Notes: generated by a model not told the origin, from the sequence alone. A DNA stretch of 64,000 nucleotides from Parabacteroides massiliensis (GCF_900155425.1 NZ_LT700189.1:1357787-1421786), one strand, 5' to 3'; counted from the stretch's first letter, positions 56,397 to 64,000 are shown. Numbers and translations: made by a program.

Positions 56397-57147
56397 ACAT
56401 TTTACCTTATTTCTAATCGTAATGGCTGTGATCGCCGCCATTGTCTTCATAGCCCTTTACTTCGTTGAAGCCGGTTATGGAATGTTGTTCGATAAAAAAT
56501 GGGGATTTCCGATACCGAACAAGATTGCTTGGATCTGTATGGAAGCGCCGGTTTTTATCGTCATGTTTTTATTATGGAACGGATCGGAACGCCAGTTCGA
56601 GACAGTACCGCTCCTGATATTCTTGTTCTTCGAGCTGCACTATTTCCAACGGTCTTTTATTTTTCCTTTGCTGATAAAAGGCAAAAGTAAAATGCCGGCA
56701 GGTATCATGCTTATGGGAATCACTTTCAATCTCCTGAACGGCTATATGCAGGGAGAATGGATTTTTCACCTGGCACCGCAGGATATGTATACGGAAAGCT
56801 GGTTGTACAGCCCTCAATTCATTATCGGGACAATCTTGTTTTTCACAGGAATGGCAATCAACATCCAGTCGGACCATATTGTCCGCCACCTCAGAAAACC
56901 CGGCGACACGAACCATTATCTACCTAAAAAAGGCCTGTTCAAATATGTGACGTCAGCCAACTATTTCGGGGAGATCGTGGAATGGTGCGGATTTGCAATC
57001 CTGACCTGGAGTGCAAGCGGAGCTATTTTCGCATGGTGGACATTTGCAAACCTTGTACCTCGCGCAAACACCATCTATCATAAATACAAAGCGATGTTTG
57101 GCAACGAGCTGGGAAACCGGAAACGGATTATCCCTTTTATATATTGA
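56386..57147 (+). CDS. Steroid 5-alpha-reductase family protein
   Basis: The 253-aa membrane enzyme should reduce the delta-4 double bond of 3-oxo-delta-4 steroids to the 5-alpha (A/B-trans) form with NADPH. It has about seven hydrophobic segments and resembles human SRD5A2 (254 aa) over its whole length. The pair that grips the C3 carbonyl in SRD5A2, Glu57 and Tyr91, corresponds to Glu53 (WICMEAPVF) and Tyr86 (ELHYFQRSF). The NADPH-binding C-terminal block matches closely: GMAINIQSDHIVRHLRKPGD, KGLFKYVTSANYFGEIVEWC, and VPRANTIYHKYKAMF to IPFIY. The start overlaps the response-regulator gene by 11 bp; the OYE gene follows after 20 bp. This fits the 5AR of the isoallolithocholate pathway in gut Bacteroidales. 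Confidence 0.92.
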   Translation: MATEHFTLFLIVMAVIAAIVFIALYFVEAGYGMLFDKKWGFPIPNKIAWICMEAPVFIVMFLLWNGSERQFETVPLLIFLFFELHYFQRSFIFPLLIKGKSKMPAGIMLMGITFNLLNGYMQGEWIFHLAPQDMYTESWLYSPQFIIGTILFFTGMAINIQSDHIVRHLRKPGDTNHYLPKKGLFKYVTSANYFGEIVEWCGFAILTWSASGAIFAWWTFANLVPRANTIYHKYKAMFGNELGNRKRIIPFIY

Positions 57148-57167
57148 ATGAAAAACTCATATAGATA

Positions 57168-58394
57168 ATGGAAAAAGAATCTGTACTGTTCACGCCCGGT
57201 AAAATCGGGCCGTTGACCCTAAGAAACCGGACGATACGGGCAGCTGCATTTGAAAGCATGTGCCCCGGGAACGCACCTTCCGACATGTTGTACGACTACC
57301 ACAAATCGGTTGCCGCCGGCGGGATCGGCATGACGACTTTGGCCTATGCGGCTGTTACGCAAAGCGGGCTTTCTTTCGAACGCCAACTTTGGATGCGCCC
57401 GGATATCATTCCCGGAGTAAAACGTATCACCGACGCCATCCATAAAGAAGGCGCGGCCGCCTCCATACAACTCGGACATTGCGGAAACATGTCCCACAAA
57501 AACATCTGCGGATGCACGCCAATCTCTGCATCCAGCGGTTTCAACATCTATTCTCCCACTCTTGTACGAGGAATGAAGCCATCCGAAATCGTGGCTATGG
57601 CAAAAGCTTTCGGACAAGCAGTTCATTTGGCACGCGAAGCAGGGATGGATGCTGTGGAAATACATGCCGGCCACGGTTATCTGATCAGCCAGTTCCTTTC
57701 TCCCTATACCAACCACAGGAAGGACGAATATGGCGGCAGTTTGCAAAACCGGATGCGCTTTATGAAAATGTGCATGGACGAAGTGATGAAAGCAGCCGGA
57801 CAGGATATGGCCGTGTTGGTAAAGATGAATATGCGCGACGGTTTCAAAGGCGGAATGGAACTTGATGAGACACTCGAAGTGGCCCGTACCCTGCAGGACG
57901 AATGTGGAGCACAGGCTTTGATACTCAGCGGGGGCTTTGTCAGCCGTGCCCCGATGTACGTGATGCGGGGTTCCATGCCGATCCATGCACTGACTCATTA
58001 TATGCCTTTCGGTTGGTTGCCGATCGGTGTCAAAATGGCGGGACGGTTCATGATCCCGTCCGTGCCGTTCAAAGAGGCTTACTTCCTGGAAGATGCCCTG
58101 AAGTTCAGGGCGGCTTTAAAAATGCCGCTTGTCTATGTAGGCGGTCTGATCTCACGCGAGAAGATAGACGAAGTCTTGAACGACGGTTTCGAATTCGTGA
58201 GCATGGCACGCGCCTTGCTGAACGATCCGTCATTCGTAAACAAGATGAAAGAAGACGAACATGCCCGTTGCGATTGCGGACATAGCAACTATTGCATTGC
58301 CCGCATGTATTCCATCGAAATGGCATGCCACAAACATATTCAGAATTTACCCAAGAGTATTGTCAAAGAAATAGAAAAGTTAGAATATAAGTAA
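57168..58394 (+). CDS. Old-yellow-enzyme family reductase (candidate steroid 5-beta- or delta-reductase)
   Basis: The 408-aa flavin enzyme has a single OYE barrel: FTPGKIGPLTLRNRTIRAAA, the substrate-binding pair His166/His169 in EIHAGHGYLISQFLSPY, HRKDEYGGSLQNRMRF, and the phosphate-binding LVYVGGLISREKID with FVSMARALLNDP. The C-terminus has four cysteines (368, 370, 376, 387) where BaiCD/2,4-dienoyl-CoA reductases hold a 4Fe-4S cluster, but the spacing (C-x-C-x5-C-x10-C) differs from the usual one. The FAD/NAD(P)H domain of BaiCD is absent. Between a 5-alpha-reductase and an SDR it is best read as the second delta-4-3-oxosteroid reductase (5BR type). Its stop overlaps the SDR start (TAATG). 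Confidence 0.88.
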   Translation: MEKESVLFTPGKIGPLTLRNRTIRAAAFESMCPGNAPSDMLYDYHKSVAAGGIGMTTLAYAAVTQSGLSFERQLWMRPDIIPGVKRITDAIHKEGAAASIQLGHCGNMSHKNICGCTPISASSGFNIYSPTLVRGMKPSEIVAMAKAFGQAVHLAREAGMDAVEIHAGHGYLISQFLSPYTNHRKDEYGGSLQNRMRFMKMCMDEVMKAAGQDMAVLVKMNMRDGFKGGMELDETLEVARTLQDECGAQALILSGGFVSRAPMYVMRGSMPIHALTHYMPFGWLPIGVKMAGRFMIPSVPFKEAYFLEDALKFRAALKMPLVYVGGLISREKIDEVLNDGFEFVSMARALLNDPSFVNKMKEDEHARCDCGHSNYCIARMYSIEMACHKHIQNLPKSIVKEIEKLEYK

Positions 58395-59245
58395 TGGAAA
58401 AAGGATTAGCCATCATAACCGGTGCCGACGGAGGCATGGGACAAGTAATCACGGCAGCCCTCGCTAAAGCGGGCTATCCGGTGATTATGGCATGCCTCGA
58501 TCCGGAAAAAGCCGCACCCGTATGCACCCGGATTCAGCAAGAAACCGGCAACACGCAGATTGAAGTACGAGCAATCGATCTCGCTTCCCTCTCGTCCGTA
58601 AACAATTTTACCGGTCAATTACTAAAAGAAGGGCGTCCCATCAGCCGTCTGATGAACAATGCAGGAATCCTGACGACACCGGTACGCAGAACCGAAGACG
58701 GGTTGGAGACAATCGTAAGTGTCAATTATATGGCTCCTTACATGCTCACCCGCCAGTTATTGCCTTTGATGCAACCGGGTTGCCGCATTGTAAACACGGT
58801 GTCCTGCACGTATGCTATCGGCCGGATCGAACCGGATTTCTTTGAAAAAGGAAGAAACGGACGCTTTTTCCGTATCCCGGTATACAGCAATACCAAACTG
58901 GCGCTGCTATTATTCACCCAAGAACTTGCCGAACGGCTCCAAGACAAAGATATCACCATAAATGCATCAGACCCGGGAATTGTCAGTACGAACATGATCA
59001 CGATGCAGGCCTGGTTCGACCCGCTTACCGACATCCTGTTCCGCCCCTTTATCAAAACACCGGAGCAAGGTGCGGCAACCGCCATCCATCTGGCTCTTTC
59101 GGATGAAGCGAAAGATAAAAACGGTTGTTGCTACGCCAACTGCAAAAAAAGGAATGTCTCGGAACGCATCCGGCATCATGTACAGCAAAAACAACTCTGG
59201 GACGATACGGAAACCTGGCTCCGACAAAAAGGATTCCGGTTCTGA
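58394..59245 (+). CDS. Short-chain dehydrogenase, candidate 3-beta-hydroxysteroid dehydrogenase
   Basis: The 283-aa SDR has the cofactor motif TGADGGMG (9-16), NNAG at 88-91 with Asn111, and the catalytic set Ser137 (NTVSCTY), Tyr164 and Lys168 (PVYSNTKLA). The form is retinol-dehydrogenase-like (MNNAGILTTPVRRTEDGLET, SVNYMAPYMLTRQLLPLM). The insert EPDFFEKGRNGRFFR before the Tyr could shape the substrate site. In the pathway known from gut Bacteroidales, a 3-beta-HSDH of this kind interconverts 3-oxo and 3-beta-hydroxy bile acids after 5-alpha reduction. The 1-bp overlap with the OYE gene and the neighbouring 5AR support that role; direct evidence is absent. Confidence 0.87.
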   Translation: MEKGLAIITGADGGMGQVITAALAKAGYPVIMACLDPEKAAPVCTRIQQETGNTQIEVRAIDLASLSSVNNFTGQLLKEGRPISRLMNNAGILTTPVRRTEDGLETIVSVNYMAPYMLTRQLLPLMQPGCRIVNTVSCTYAIGRIEPDFFEKGRNGRFFRIPVYSNTKLALLLFTQELAERLQDKDITINASDPGIVSTNMITMQAWFDPLTDILFRPFIKTPEQGAATAIHLALSDEAKDKNGCCYANCKKRNVSERIRHHVQQKQLWDDTETWLRQKGFRF

Positions 59246-59290
59246 ACCGGCATGTTCTTTTATGAAACTAAAAATTCATGCAGGCAAGAT

Positions 59291-59321
59291 TTTGCAGATA
59301 TAAATATAAATCGTACCTTTG
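59291..59321 (+). promoter_or_regulatory. rplY promoter
   Basis: TTTG (59291-59294), 19 bp, TACCTTTG (59314-59321): complete consensus, about 83 bp ahead of the ATG at 59405. It marks the end of the preceding nine-gene unit. Confidence 0.78.
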
Positions 59322-59404
59322 CACCGCTTTTAACCCCCGTACGTGTGATGGGAAATTAGAAAGCATAAACATCTAATTTTGAGTAACACAAAAATTAAAA
59401 CAAA

Positions 59405-59989
59405 ATGAAGACATTTCAATTAGAAGGAAAGTCTAGAGAAGTAGCCGCTACTTCTGCAGACCAGAAGAGAGCCTTGAAGGCTATGCGTAAGAACGACGAA
59501 ATTCCTGCTGTACTGTACGGCGGTGAAAAAGTATCTCATTTCACTATCGCAAAAGACAGTGTCCGTAACTTGGTTTACAGCCCTGAAATCTTTGTTGTAG
59601 AACTGACAATCGACGGCAAGAAGACAATGGCCATCGTTAAAGACATCCAGTTCCAGCCTGTAACCGACGCTATCCTGCACATGGACTTCATGGAAGTATC
59701 AGAAAGCAAACCGGTAGTAATGGAAGTTCCGGTTGTTTTGGAAGGTCACGCCGAAGGTGTTAAAGCCGGTGGTAAACTGAACTTACAGATGAGAAAGCTG
59801 AAAGTAAAAGCCCTTTACACAGCAATTCCTGAGAAATTACACATCAACGTCGATCACCTGGGATTAGGTAAGACTATGCAGGTTGGCGCATTACACTTCG
59901 ACGGTCTTGAACTGATGAACGCTAAGAACGCTGTTGTTTGCGCCGTTCAGTTGACTCGTGCCGCTCGTGGTGCTCAGGCTAAGGCATAA
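59405..59989 (+). CDS. rplY: 50S ribosomal protein L25/general stress protein Ctc
   Basis: The 194-aa protein is the long CTC form of bL25: an N-terminal 5S-rRNA-binding domain (FQLEGKSREVAATSADQKRA, IPAVLYGGEKVSHFTI, TDAILHMDFMEVSESKPVVM) followed by the C-terminal TL5/CTC beta domain (VPVVLEGHAEGVKAGGKLNL, IPEKLHINVDHLGLGKTMQV) and an Ala-rich end. It binds 5S rRNA in the large subunit. It has its own promoter and is followed by a terminator, then pth, which in many bacteria is its neighbour. Confidence 0.96.
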   Translation: MKTFQLEGKSREVAATSADQKRALKAMRKNDEIPAVLYGGEKVSHFTIAKDSVRNLVYSPEIFVVELTIDGKKTMAIVKDIQFQPVTDAILHMDFMEVSESKPVVMEVPVVLEGHAEGVKAGGKLNLQMRKLKVKALYTAIPEKLHINVDHLGLGKTMQVGALHFDGLELMNAKNAVVCAVQLTRAARGAQAKA

Positions 59990-60014
59990 TAAAATTATTA
60001 TTCCTAAATAATGT

Positions 60015-60050
60015 AAGGGGAGAATATTCAGCAGAGTATTCTTCCCTTTG
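60015..60050 (+). terminator. rplY terminator
   Basis: AAGGGGAGAATA pairs with TATTCTTCCCTTT (one or two mismatches) around a short loop, 25 bp after the rplY stop, ending in TTTG. The pth gene starts 24 bp later, so some readthrough or a separate promoter is needed for it. Confidence 0.7.
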
Positions 60051-60074
60051 TTATATACTAAAAACAACATAACG

Positions 60075-60638
60075 ATGAAATATCTGATAACAGGACTTGG
60101 AAATATCGGCTCCGAATATTTAGGGACCCGTCATAACATCGGATTCCGCGTTGTAAACGCATTGGCTGAAGATGCCGGCGTCTCTTTCACGGAAGAACGT
60201 TATGGTGCAATCGCACGGATGCGTGTCAAGAACTGTGAGCTGATCGTACTGAAGCCTAACACATTCATGAACCTGAGCGGCAATGCCGTCCGCTACTGGT
60301 TGCAGAAAGAAAACATTCCGGTTGAGAACCTGTTAGTCGTAGTGGACGACCTGGCACTCCCCTTCGGAACACTCCGTCTGAAACCGAAAGGCAGCGATGC
60401 CGGACACAACGGACTGAAAAATATCCAACAGTTGTTAGGCACTCAAGAATACAGCCGTCTTCGTTTCGGTATCGGCAGCGATTTCCCGCGTGGAGGACAA
60501 ATCAACTATGTGCTTGGCAAGTTTCCGCCGGAAGAACTCCGGGAGATGCCGGAAAAGATAAAACGGGCGGTAGAAATCATCAAAAGCTTCTGCCTGGCCG
60601 GCGTACAGAATACAATGAACCAATACAATAATAAATAA
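60075..60638 (+). CDS. pth: Peptidyl-tRNA hydrolase
   Basis: The 187-aa enzyme releases tRNA from stalled peptidyl-tRNA. The motif [22 protein letters not shown] contains the catalytic His (RHNIGFR); the tRNA-contact motif [20 protein letters not shown] and [11 protein letters not shown] follow. Length is normal. The frame is open from 60048, but the ATG at 60075 gives the standard [10 protein letters not shown] start. The S4-domain gene follows 28 bp downstream, so the two probably form an operon. Confidence 0.97.
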   Translation: MKYLITGLGNIGSEYLGTRHNIGFRVVNALAEDAGVSFTEERYGAIARMRVKNCELIVLKPNTFMNLSGNAVRYWLQKENIPVENLLVVVDDLALPFGTLRLKPKGSDAGHNGLKNIQQLLGTQEYSRLRFGIGSDFPRGGQINYVLGKFPPEELREMPEKIKRAVEIIKSFCLAGVQNTMNQYNNK

Positions 60639-60666
60639 AAGGACAATTGTTTCTTGTCAAAAGTTT

Positions 60667-61101
60667 ATGAATGAAGTTCGTATAGACAAATGGATGTGGG
60701 CCACCCGCATATTCAAAACACGTACCATAGCAGCCGAGGCTTGCAAGAAAAACAGGGTGATGATAAACGGGGTCAACGTAAAACCTTCCCGCATGATCAA
60801 GGTCGGAGAAGTGATTCAGGTACGAAAGCCGCCTGTCACCTTTTCCTTCAAGGTGCTCGATTTAACAGAGCGCCGTATGGGAGCCAAACTGGTGCCCGAT
60901 TATCTGGAAAACGTTACGACTCCCGACCAATACGAGATATTGGAAATGAACCGCATATCCGGATTCGTAGACCGTGCACGAGGTTTAGGTCGTCCGACCA
61001 AGAAAGACCGTCGCGAACTGGAACAGTTTACCGATCCGGGAATGATGGACGACGGATTCGATTTCGATTTCGACTTCGAGGATCCGGAAGATGAAGAATA
61101 G
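60667..61101 (+). CDS. S4-domain RNA-binding protein, Hsp15-like
   Basis: The 144-aa protein has an N-terminal S4 domain (RIDKWMWATRIFKTRTIAAE, KKNRVMINGVNVKPSRMIKV) typical of Hsp15, which frees nascent-chain-blocked 50S subunits after heat stress. A basic segment (GLGRPTKKDRRELEQF) follows, and the end is strongly acidic (DDGFDFDFDFEDPEDEE), which is longer and more acidic than in E. coli Hsp15. The pairing with pth, another rescue factor for stalled translation, fits this role. Confidence 0.9.
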   Translation: MNEVRIDKWMWATRIFKTRTIAAEACKKNRVMINGVNVKPSRMIKVGEVIQVRKPPVTFSFKVLDLTERRMGAKLVPDYLENVTTPDQYEILEMNRISGFVDRARGLGRPTKKDRRELEQFTDPGMMDDGFDFDFDFEDPEDEE

Positions 61102-61110
61102 GCCCGTTTC

Positions 61111-61728
61111 TCACAACAAAGGTTGTAGCTCCTTTTCGAATATCTGCCTGCTGATTATACGATAATGCGGCGAATAGGATTCTTCGAAAACCTGGCTGTG
61201 ATGCCCTACATATTCACCTCGGTCCAAACGCTCTTCTATTTCTTTGCGGTCGGCTTCGTAATCGGGCAGGGAAAGTCCCATCGAACGGATAACAGACTCT
61301 ATCCGAAGCCATTCTTTTTGCCACTCGGCAACCGTAACAGGCCGGATACCGTTCACGCTCCGGACAAATGCATCAAAGAATGTTTGATAAGAGATCCGGC
61401 CGTTTTTGATAACCGATAGGTTTACCCTGAGAAAGTTACCCTCCCAACCGGTCGGCTCCGCAACATCTCCGGCACACTCCGTATAGGAGGCAAGTTCGCG
61501 ACGCAAGTAGTTGCCGGCAGCTGTCGTGTCGCTGATGATATGTCCGGGACCGAATTTATCCTGAAAGAAATTTTTGTATAAGTCTTTCAAGGTAGATTTC
61601 GGATAGGTTTGCATCTGCCGGGAGACGGCATCACGCACCGCTTTTTCGAAATCCTTCTTTTCTGTTTCTGTCGCTGAAAGACAAAGACAGAAAAGAAGGA
61701 ATAAAGTCAGAAAACTGTATTTCCGCAT
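61111..61728 (-). CDS. Conserved secreted protein of unknown function
   Basis: The 205-aa protein has a signal peptide (MRKYSFLTLFLLFCLCLSAT) and no domain that I can name. Conserved-looking segments are LKDLYKNFFQDKFGPGHIIS, ELASYTECAGDVAEPTGWEG, FLRVNLSVIKNGRISYQTFF and the C-terminal HHSQVFEESYSPHYRIISRQ, with several His and aromatic residues that could form an active site. It is encoded 3 bp after the TlpA-like gene and is the last gene of the EFR1 - TlpA - this gene run, so it may act in the periplasm under the same conditions. Confidence 0.72.
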   Translation of the reverse strand: MRKYSFLTLFLLFCLCLSATETEKKDFEKAVRDAVSRQMQTYPKSTLKDLYKNFFQDKFGPGHIISDTTAAGNYLRRELASYTECAGDVAEPTGWEGNFLRVNLSVIKNGRISYQTFFDAFVRSVNGIRPVTVAEWQKEWLRIESVIRSMGLSLPDYEADRKEIEERLDRGEYVGHHSQVFEESYSPHYRIISRQIFEKELQPLL

Positions 61729-61731
61729 TGC

Positions 61732-62715
61732 TTATCTAATTACTTCTTTTAGTTTCTTATGCAAATCCTCGCCAGTTATGTTTTTAGCGATTATCACTCC
61801 ATCCGGATCTAACAGGACATTGGACGGAATCCCACGGACACCATAAAGAGCCGGTATTTCCGAATCCCAATATTTCAAATCGGAAAGGTGCGTCCAAGTC
61901 AGATTGTCGTCGGCAATTGCTTTCAGCCACTTGCTCTTATCCTTATCCAACGATATTCCCACAATCGTAAAGTTCTTATCCTTATATTCATTAAATGCCT
62001 TCACCACATTCGGATTCTCGCGACGACAAGGAGGACACCAGGAAGCCCAGAAATCCAGCAATACATATTTACCTCTGAAGTCAGACAGTGACACGGATAC
62101 TCCCGCTGTATCCGGTAACGCAAATCCAGGAGCCACCTTCCCTATCTGCACATTTTCCAATTGCTTGATAATGCCATCCAAATCTTTCACATACGGGCAA
62201 TCGGCCAGTTCGGGAGAAATCTTGGCACGAGTCGCTTTCAGTTCATCCAACGGCAGTTGATAAGTGAAGTAACGATACAGGAAAAAAGCAGCGGCAGGCG
62301 AAGCCGGATACTTGGTGACCAGACTGTCTATGTCATATCCTTCTTCAAAAACCTTTCCGGCATTTTCCTGAAAGATAGCATTGACAGGAGAGTTCCGGAC
62401 CGTAATCGTTTCGCCGTCATTACTTATCTGCACATCCATATTTGTATTTTCGACAAAGAGCTGAACCGGATAATTCATATCTTCTGTTGCCAGACCAAAC
62501 AATAACGGCTGGTCGACTTCTCCTTTAAAAGTAAACTTACCCTCTTTCACTTCTGCCGTATCGACATCAAAAAACATCTTATTCCGGAAAGACTTGAGAT
62601 AGATTTTTCCATCCGTCCTACCGGTCACTTCGCCATTTATCACATAACCTTTCGGTGCTTCCTGACAACTCGCCAACGTCAGTGCCACCAGGGCTGTCGC
62701 TACTAATCGTTTCAT
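61732..62715 (-). CDS. TlpA-like thioredoxin lipoprotein with DUF4369
   Basis: The 327-aa protein has a lipoprotein signal (VATALVALTLASCQEAPKGY, lipidated Cys in LASC), an N-terminal DUF4369 beta domain (GYVINGEVTGRTDGKIYLKS), a helical middle part, and a C-terminal thioredoxin fold with the active pair in FWASWCPPCRRENPNV. The cis-Pro is in RGIPSNVLLDPDG. Such proteins reduce disulfides in the Bacteroidetes periplasm, for instance in respiratory or secreted proteins. It lies 18 bp after the EFR1 gene and 3 bp before the next. Confidence 0.93.
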   Translation of the reverse strand: MKRLVATALVALTLASCQEAPKGYVINGEVTGRTDGKIYLKSFRNKMFFDVDTAEVKEGKFTFKGEVDQPLLFGLATEDMNYPVQLFVENTNMDVQISNDGETITVRNSPVNAIFQENAGKVFEEGYDIDSLVTKYPASPAAAFFLYRYFTYQLPLDELKATRAKISPELADCPYVKDLDGIIKQLENVQIGKVAPGFALPDTAGVSVSLSDFRGKYVLLDFWASWCPPCRRENPNVVKAFNEYKDKNFTIVGISLDKDKSKWLKAIADDNLTWTHLSDLKYWDSEIPALYGVRGIPSNVLLDPDGVIIAKNITGEDLHKKLKEVIR

Positions 62716-62733
62716 TTCTATCTGTTTTGTTTA

Positions 62734-63507
62734 TTATTTAATCTCAGGATGATGATACCGTCCCTTTTTCTGCGTTCCCTTTCCATATTCGATCGCACGA
62801 ACCGGACAGCGGTGGATGCAAGCGACACACTGCACACAAGTATCCGCCCAAACAGGCTTCCCTGCCTGCATGCTGATCGTTCCGGTCGGACAGATCCGTT
62901 CGCATAACCCACAGGAAACACATGCATCCGTCACCCGAAAAGAATTACTTCCGATAGCCAGATGTGCAAAAAGAGGATAAATCCAGTAGCTTTTCAAACC
63001 GGGCATACTTCCTGTATGATACAAAGCGTCCGGCCGATGTTCCCGAATTGCATCGATAATCCCCGCCACACGCACTGGGGCTTCTTGCAATTTTCGCTCC
63101 TCCACTTCTTTGTCATCCACATCGAAACCAGGCAGCAAGATATAGTTGTTCGGCATAATGACAGAGTATGCAGCCGTAAGCGATATCGCCCTTTTTCCTA
63201 AAGCCTTTCCGATCAGCCGATCCGTATATCCACATTCATCCCCACAGGTAGAAACAGAACAGACCGGTTGCCCGGCATATCCGTTTAAAGTCAGACGGGA
63301 GATAAAACGGGTAACAGGCACTGCCGGCCCCCAGGAATGCACGGGATAGACGAACAATATCTTTTCATCCGGACGAACCTGATAAATCAAGTCTTTCTTT
63401 TCCTTATGCAGTTCATCCGCGATAGAAATCAGCGGTTCTCCTAACGCCTCACTCAGAGCCTTTGCCACCCAAAGAGAGTTTCCCGTTCCGGTAAAGTAAA
63501 ATATCAT
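62734..63507 (-). CDS. EFR1-family flavodoxin-ferredoxin protein
   Basis: The 257-aa protein joins a flavodoxin-like domain (MIFYFTGTGNSLWVAKALSE with the FMN phosphate loop TGTGNS; FVYPVHSWGPAVPV) to two 4Fe-4S clusters: CVSCGLCERICPTGTIS and CVQCVACIHRCPVRAI, both of the CxxCxxCxxxCP form. It should pass electrons between flavin and iron-sulfur carriers in the cytoplasm. The Met at 63507 matches the family start; 14 more residues in frame upstream (from 63549) do not. A minus-strand TATTTTTG box lies at 63537-63530. It heads the run with the TlpA-like and unknown secreted genes. Confidence 0.92.
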   Translation of the reverse strand: MIFYFTGTGNSLWVAKALSEALGEPLISIADELHKEKKDLIYQVRPDEKILFVYPVHSWGPAVPVTRFISRLTLNGYAGQPVCSVSTCGDECGYTDRLIGKALGKRAISLTAAYSVIMPNNYILLPGFDVDDKEVEERKLQEAPVRVAGIIDAIREHRPDALYHTGSMPGLKSYWIYPLFAHLAIGSNSFRVTDACVSCGLCERICPTGTISMQAGKPVWADTCVQCVACIHRCPVRAIEYGKGTQKKGRYHHPEIK

Positions 63508-63600
63508 ATTCCTATTCTTGTTTGACGTACAAAAATACGGATAAATCAAGAATATCTCTTGCTTCTACCTTATTAAGAAACCTAAATAACAACGTTATGA

Positions 63601-64000
63601 CTACAATTCCACATCCCAGATTCCGGCACTCTTTTCCAATTCCACCAAAGCCGTGCTGTAATTAAACAAGGTTTCGATGTACTGGGCTTGTACTTCATCG
63701 TAAGTTCGTTGTGCGTCAAGAACTTCCAGTAAAGATACTTCTCCTCGGTTGTAGCTGTATATCTTACCATCTATCACTTCACGTGCCTGGCTGAGCATAC
63801 CTTTTTCATAATGCTCCACCTGCTTGGAGAAAGATTGATAACTACGATATGCCTGCATAACTTCTGTCTGAACCTGTAGCAACGCCTGCTGATATTGGGT
63901 TTCGGCCTGCTGTTCACGGAAACGGGCAGCACGGACAGCCCCCTTGTTGAAGTTGGAAAACTTCAAGGGGACGGCAATGCCGGCTGTTACTCCCGTGAAA
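63601..64000 (-). CDS. TolC-family outer-membrane protein, C-terminal fragment
   Basis: The last 132 codons of a minus-strand gene cut by the right edge. The visible part reads VTAGIAVPLKFSNFNKGAVR then RFREQQAETQYQQALLQVQT, and YEKGMLSQAREVIDGKIYSY with RGEVSLLEVLDAQRTYDEVQ: the second outer-membrane efflux repeat with its beta-strand and long helices, close to CusC/NodT-type channels. It differs clearly from the TolC protein at 49784. A cation or drug pump would be expected beyond the edge of the window. Stop codon at 63603-63601. Confidence 0.88.
   Translation of the reverse strand, partial: FTGVTAGIAVPLKFSNFNKGAVRAARFREQQAETQYQQALLQVQTEVMQAYRSYQSFSKQVEHYEKGMLSQAREVIDGKIYSYNRGEVSLLEVLDAQRTYDEVQAQYIETLFNYSTALVELEKSAGIWDVEL

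Noticed and set aside
58105-58326. Small minus-strand frame within the OYE gene
   Set aside because: It is the antisense shadow of a well-supported enzyme with no start signal.

Overview
The window looks like chromosomal DNA of a gut Bacteroidales, most likely Parabacteroides (P. merdae or a close relative). Support for this: many genes sit behind the Bacteroidetes promoter pattern TTTG-N19/20-TAnnTTTG; ribosome binding sites are weak; the families are typical of the group (DUF5686, DUF1460, EFR1 ferredoxin, RprY-type regulator, GH78 and GH36 enzymes, 6-bladed propeller lipoprotein). A 5-alpha-reductase/old-yellow-enzyme/SDR cluster is present like the one reported for isoallolithocholate production in Parabacteroides and Odoribacteraceae. 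The genus call is inference; nothing here is a species-specific marker that I could verify.

Layout. 0-13.4 kb: N-terminus of a secreted protein, an AraC regulator, rplU-rpmA with an unusual leader, a secreted GH78 rhamnosidase, prmA, a YtxH/holin-III membrane module, gapA, miaA, kdsA, a Crp/Fnr regulator and a DUF5686 outer-membrane protein. 13.4-20.5 kb: a minus-strand run cutC, GH36, pspC, propeller lipoprotein, uvrB, DUF1460. 20.6-27.6 kb: EamA transporter, RluA-type synthase, a tetR-KASIII-fabG unit, two initiator tRNAs flanking cbpA-cbpM, and a phased 21-bp repeat array. 27.6-33 kb: a fused secreted phosphatase, xanthine permease, xpt and thioesterase run, then threonine aldolase. 33-37.5 kb: an accessory-looking patch (AraC, DUF418, an alcohol dehydrogenase pseudogene with two deletions, a CE1-like esterase). 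37.5-48 kb: sigma factor, NfeD protease, AlbA_2 protein, cation/proton antiporter, kdsB, yidC, pyrG, HdeD-like protein.

The most interesting region is 49133-59245: nine genes in one direction with gaps of 44 bp or less and two overlaps. The order is tetR, tolC-type channel, membrane fusion protein, RND pump, a PII-like small protein, an RprY-like response regulator with a damaged receiver site, a steroid 5-alpha-reductase very like human SRD5A2, an old-yellow-enzyme reductase, and a hydroxysteroid-type SDR. I read it as a steroid/bile-acid unit in which sensing, export and A-ring reduction are co-transcribed. The three reductive enzymes match a known pathway; their physical and translational coupling to an efflux pump, a PII-like protein and an atypical regulator is the part that looks undescribed.

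The window closes with housekeeping genes (rplY, pth, an S4 protein), a minus-strand run EFR1 ferredoxin - TlpA-like thioredoxin - conserved secreted protein, and the C-terminal part of a second TolC-family protein cut by the window edge. No CRISPR array, rRNA, intact insertion sequence or prophage was seen.
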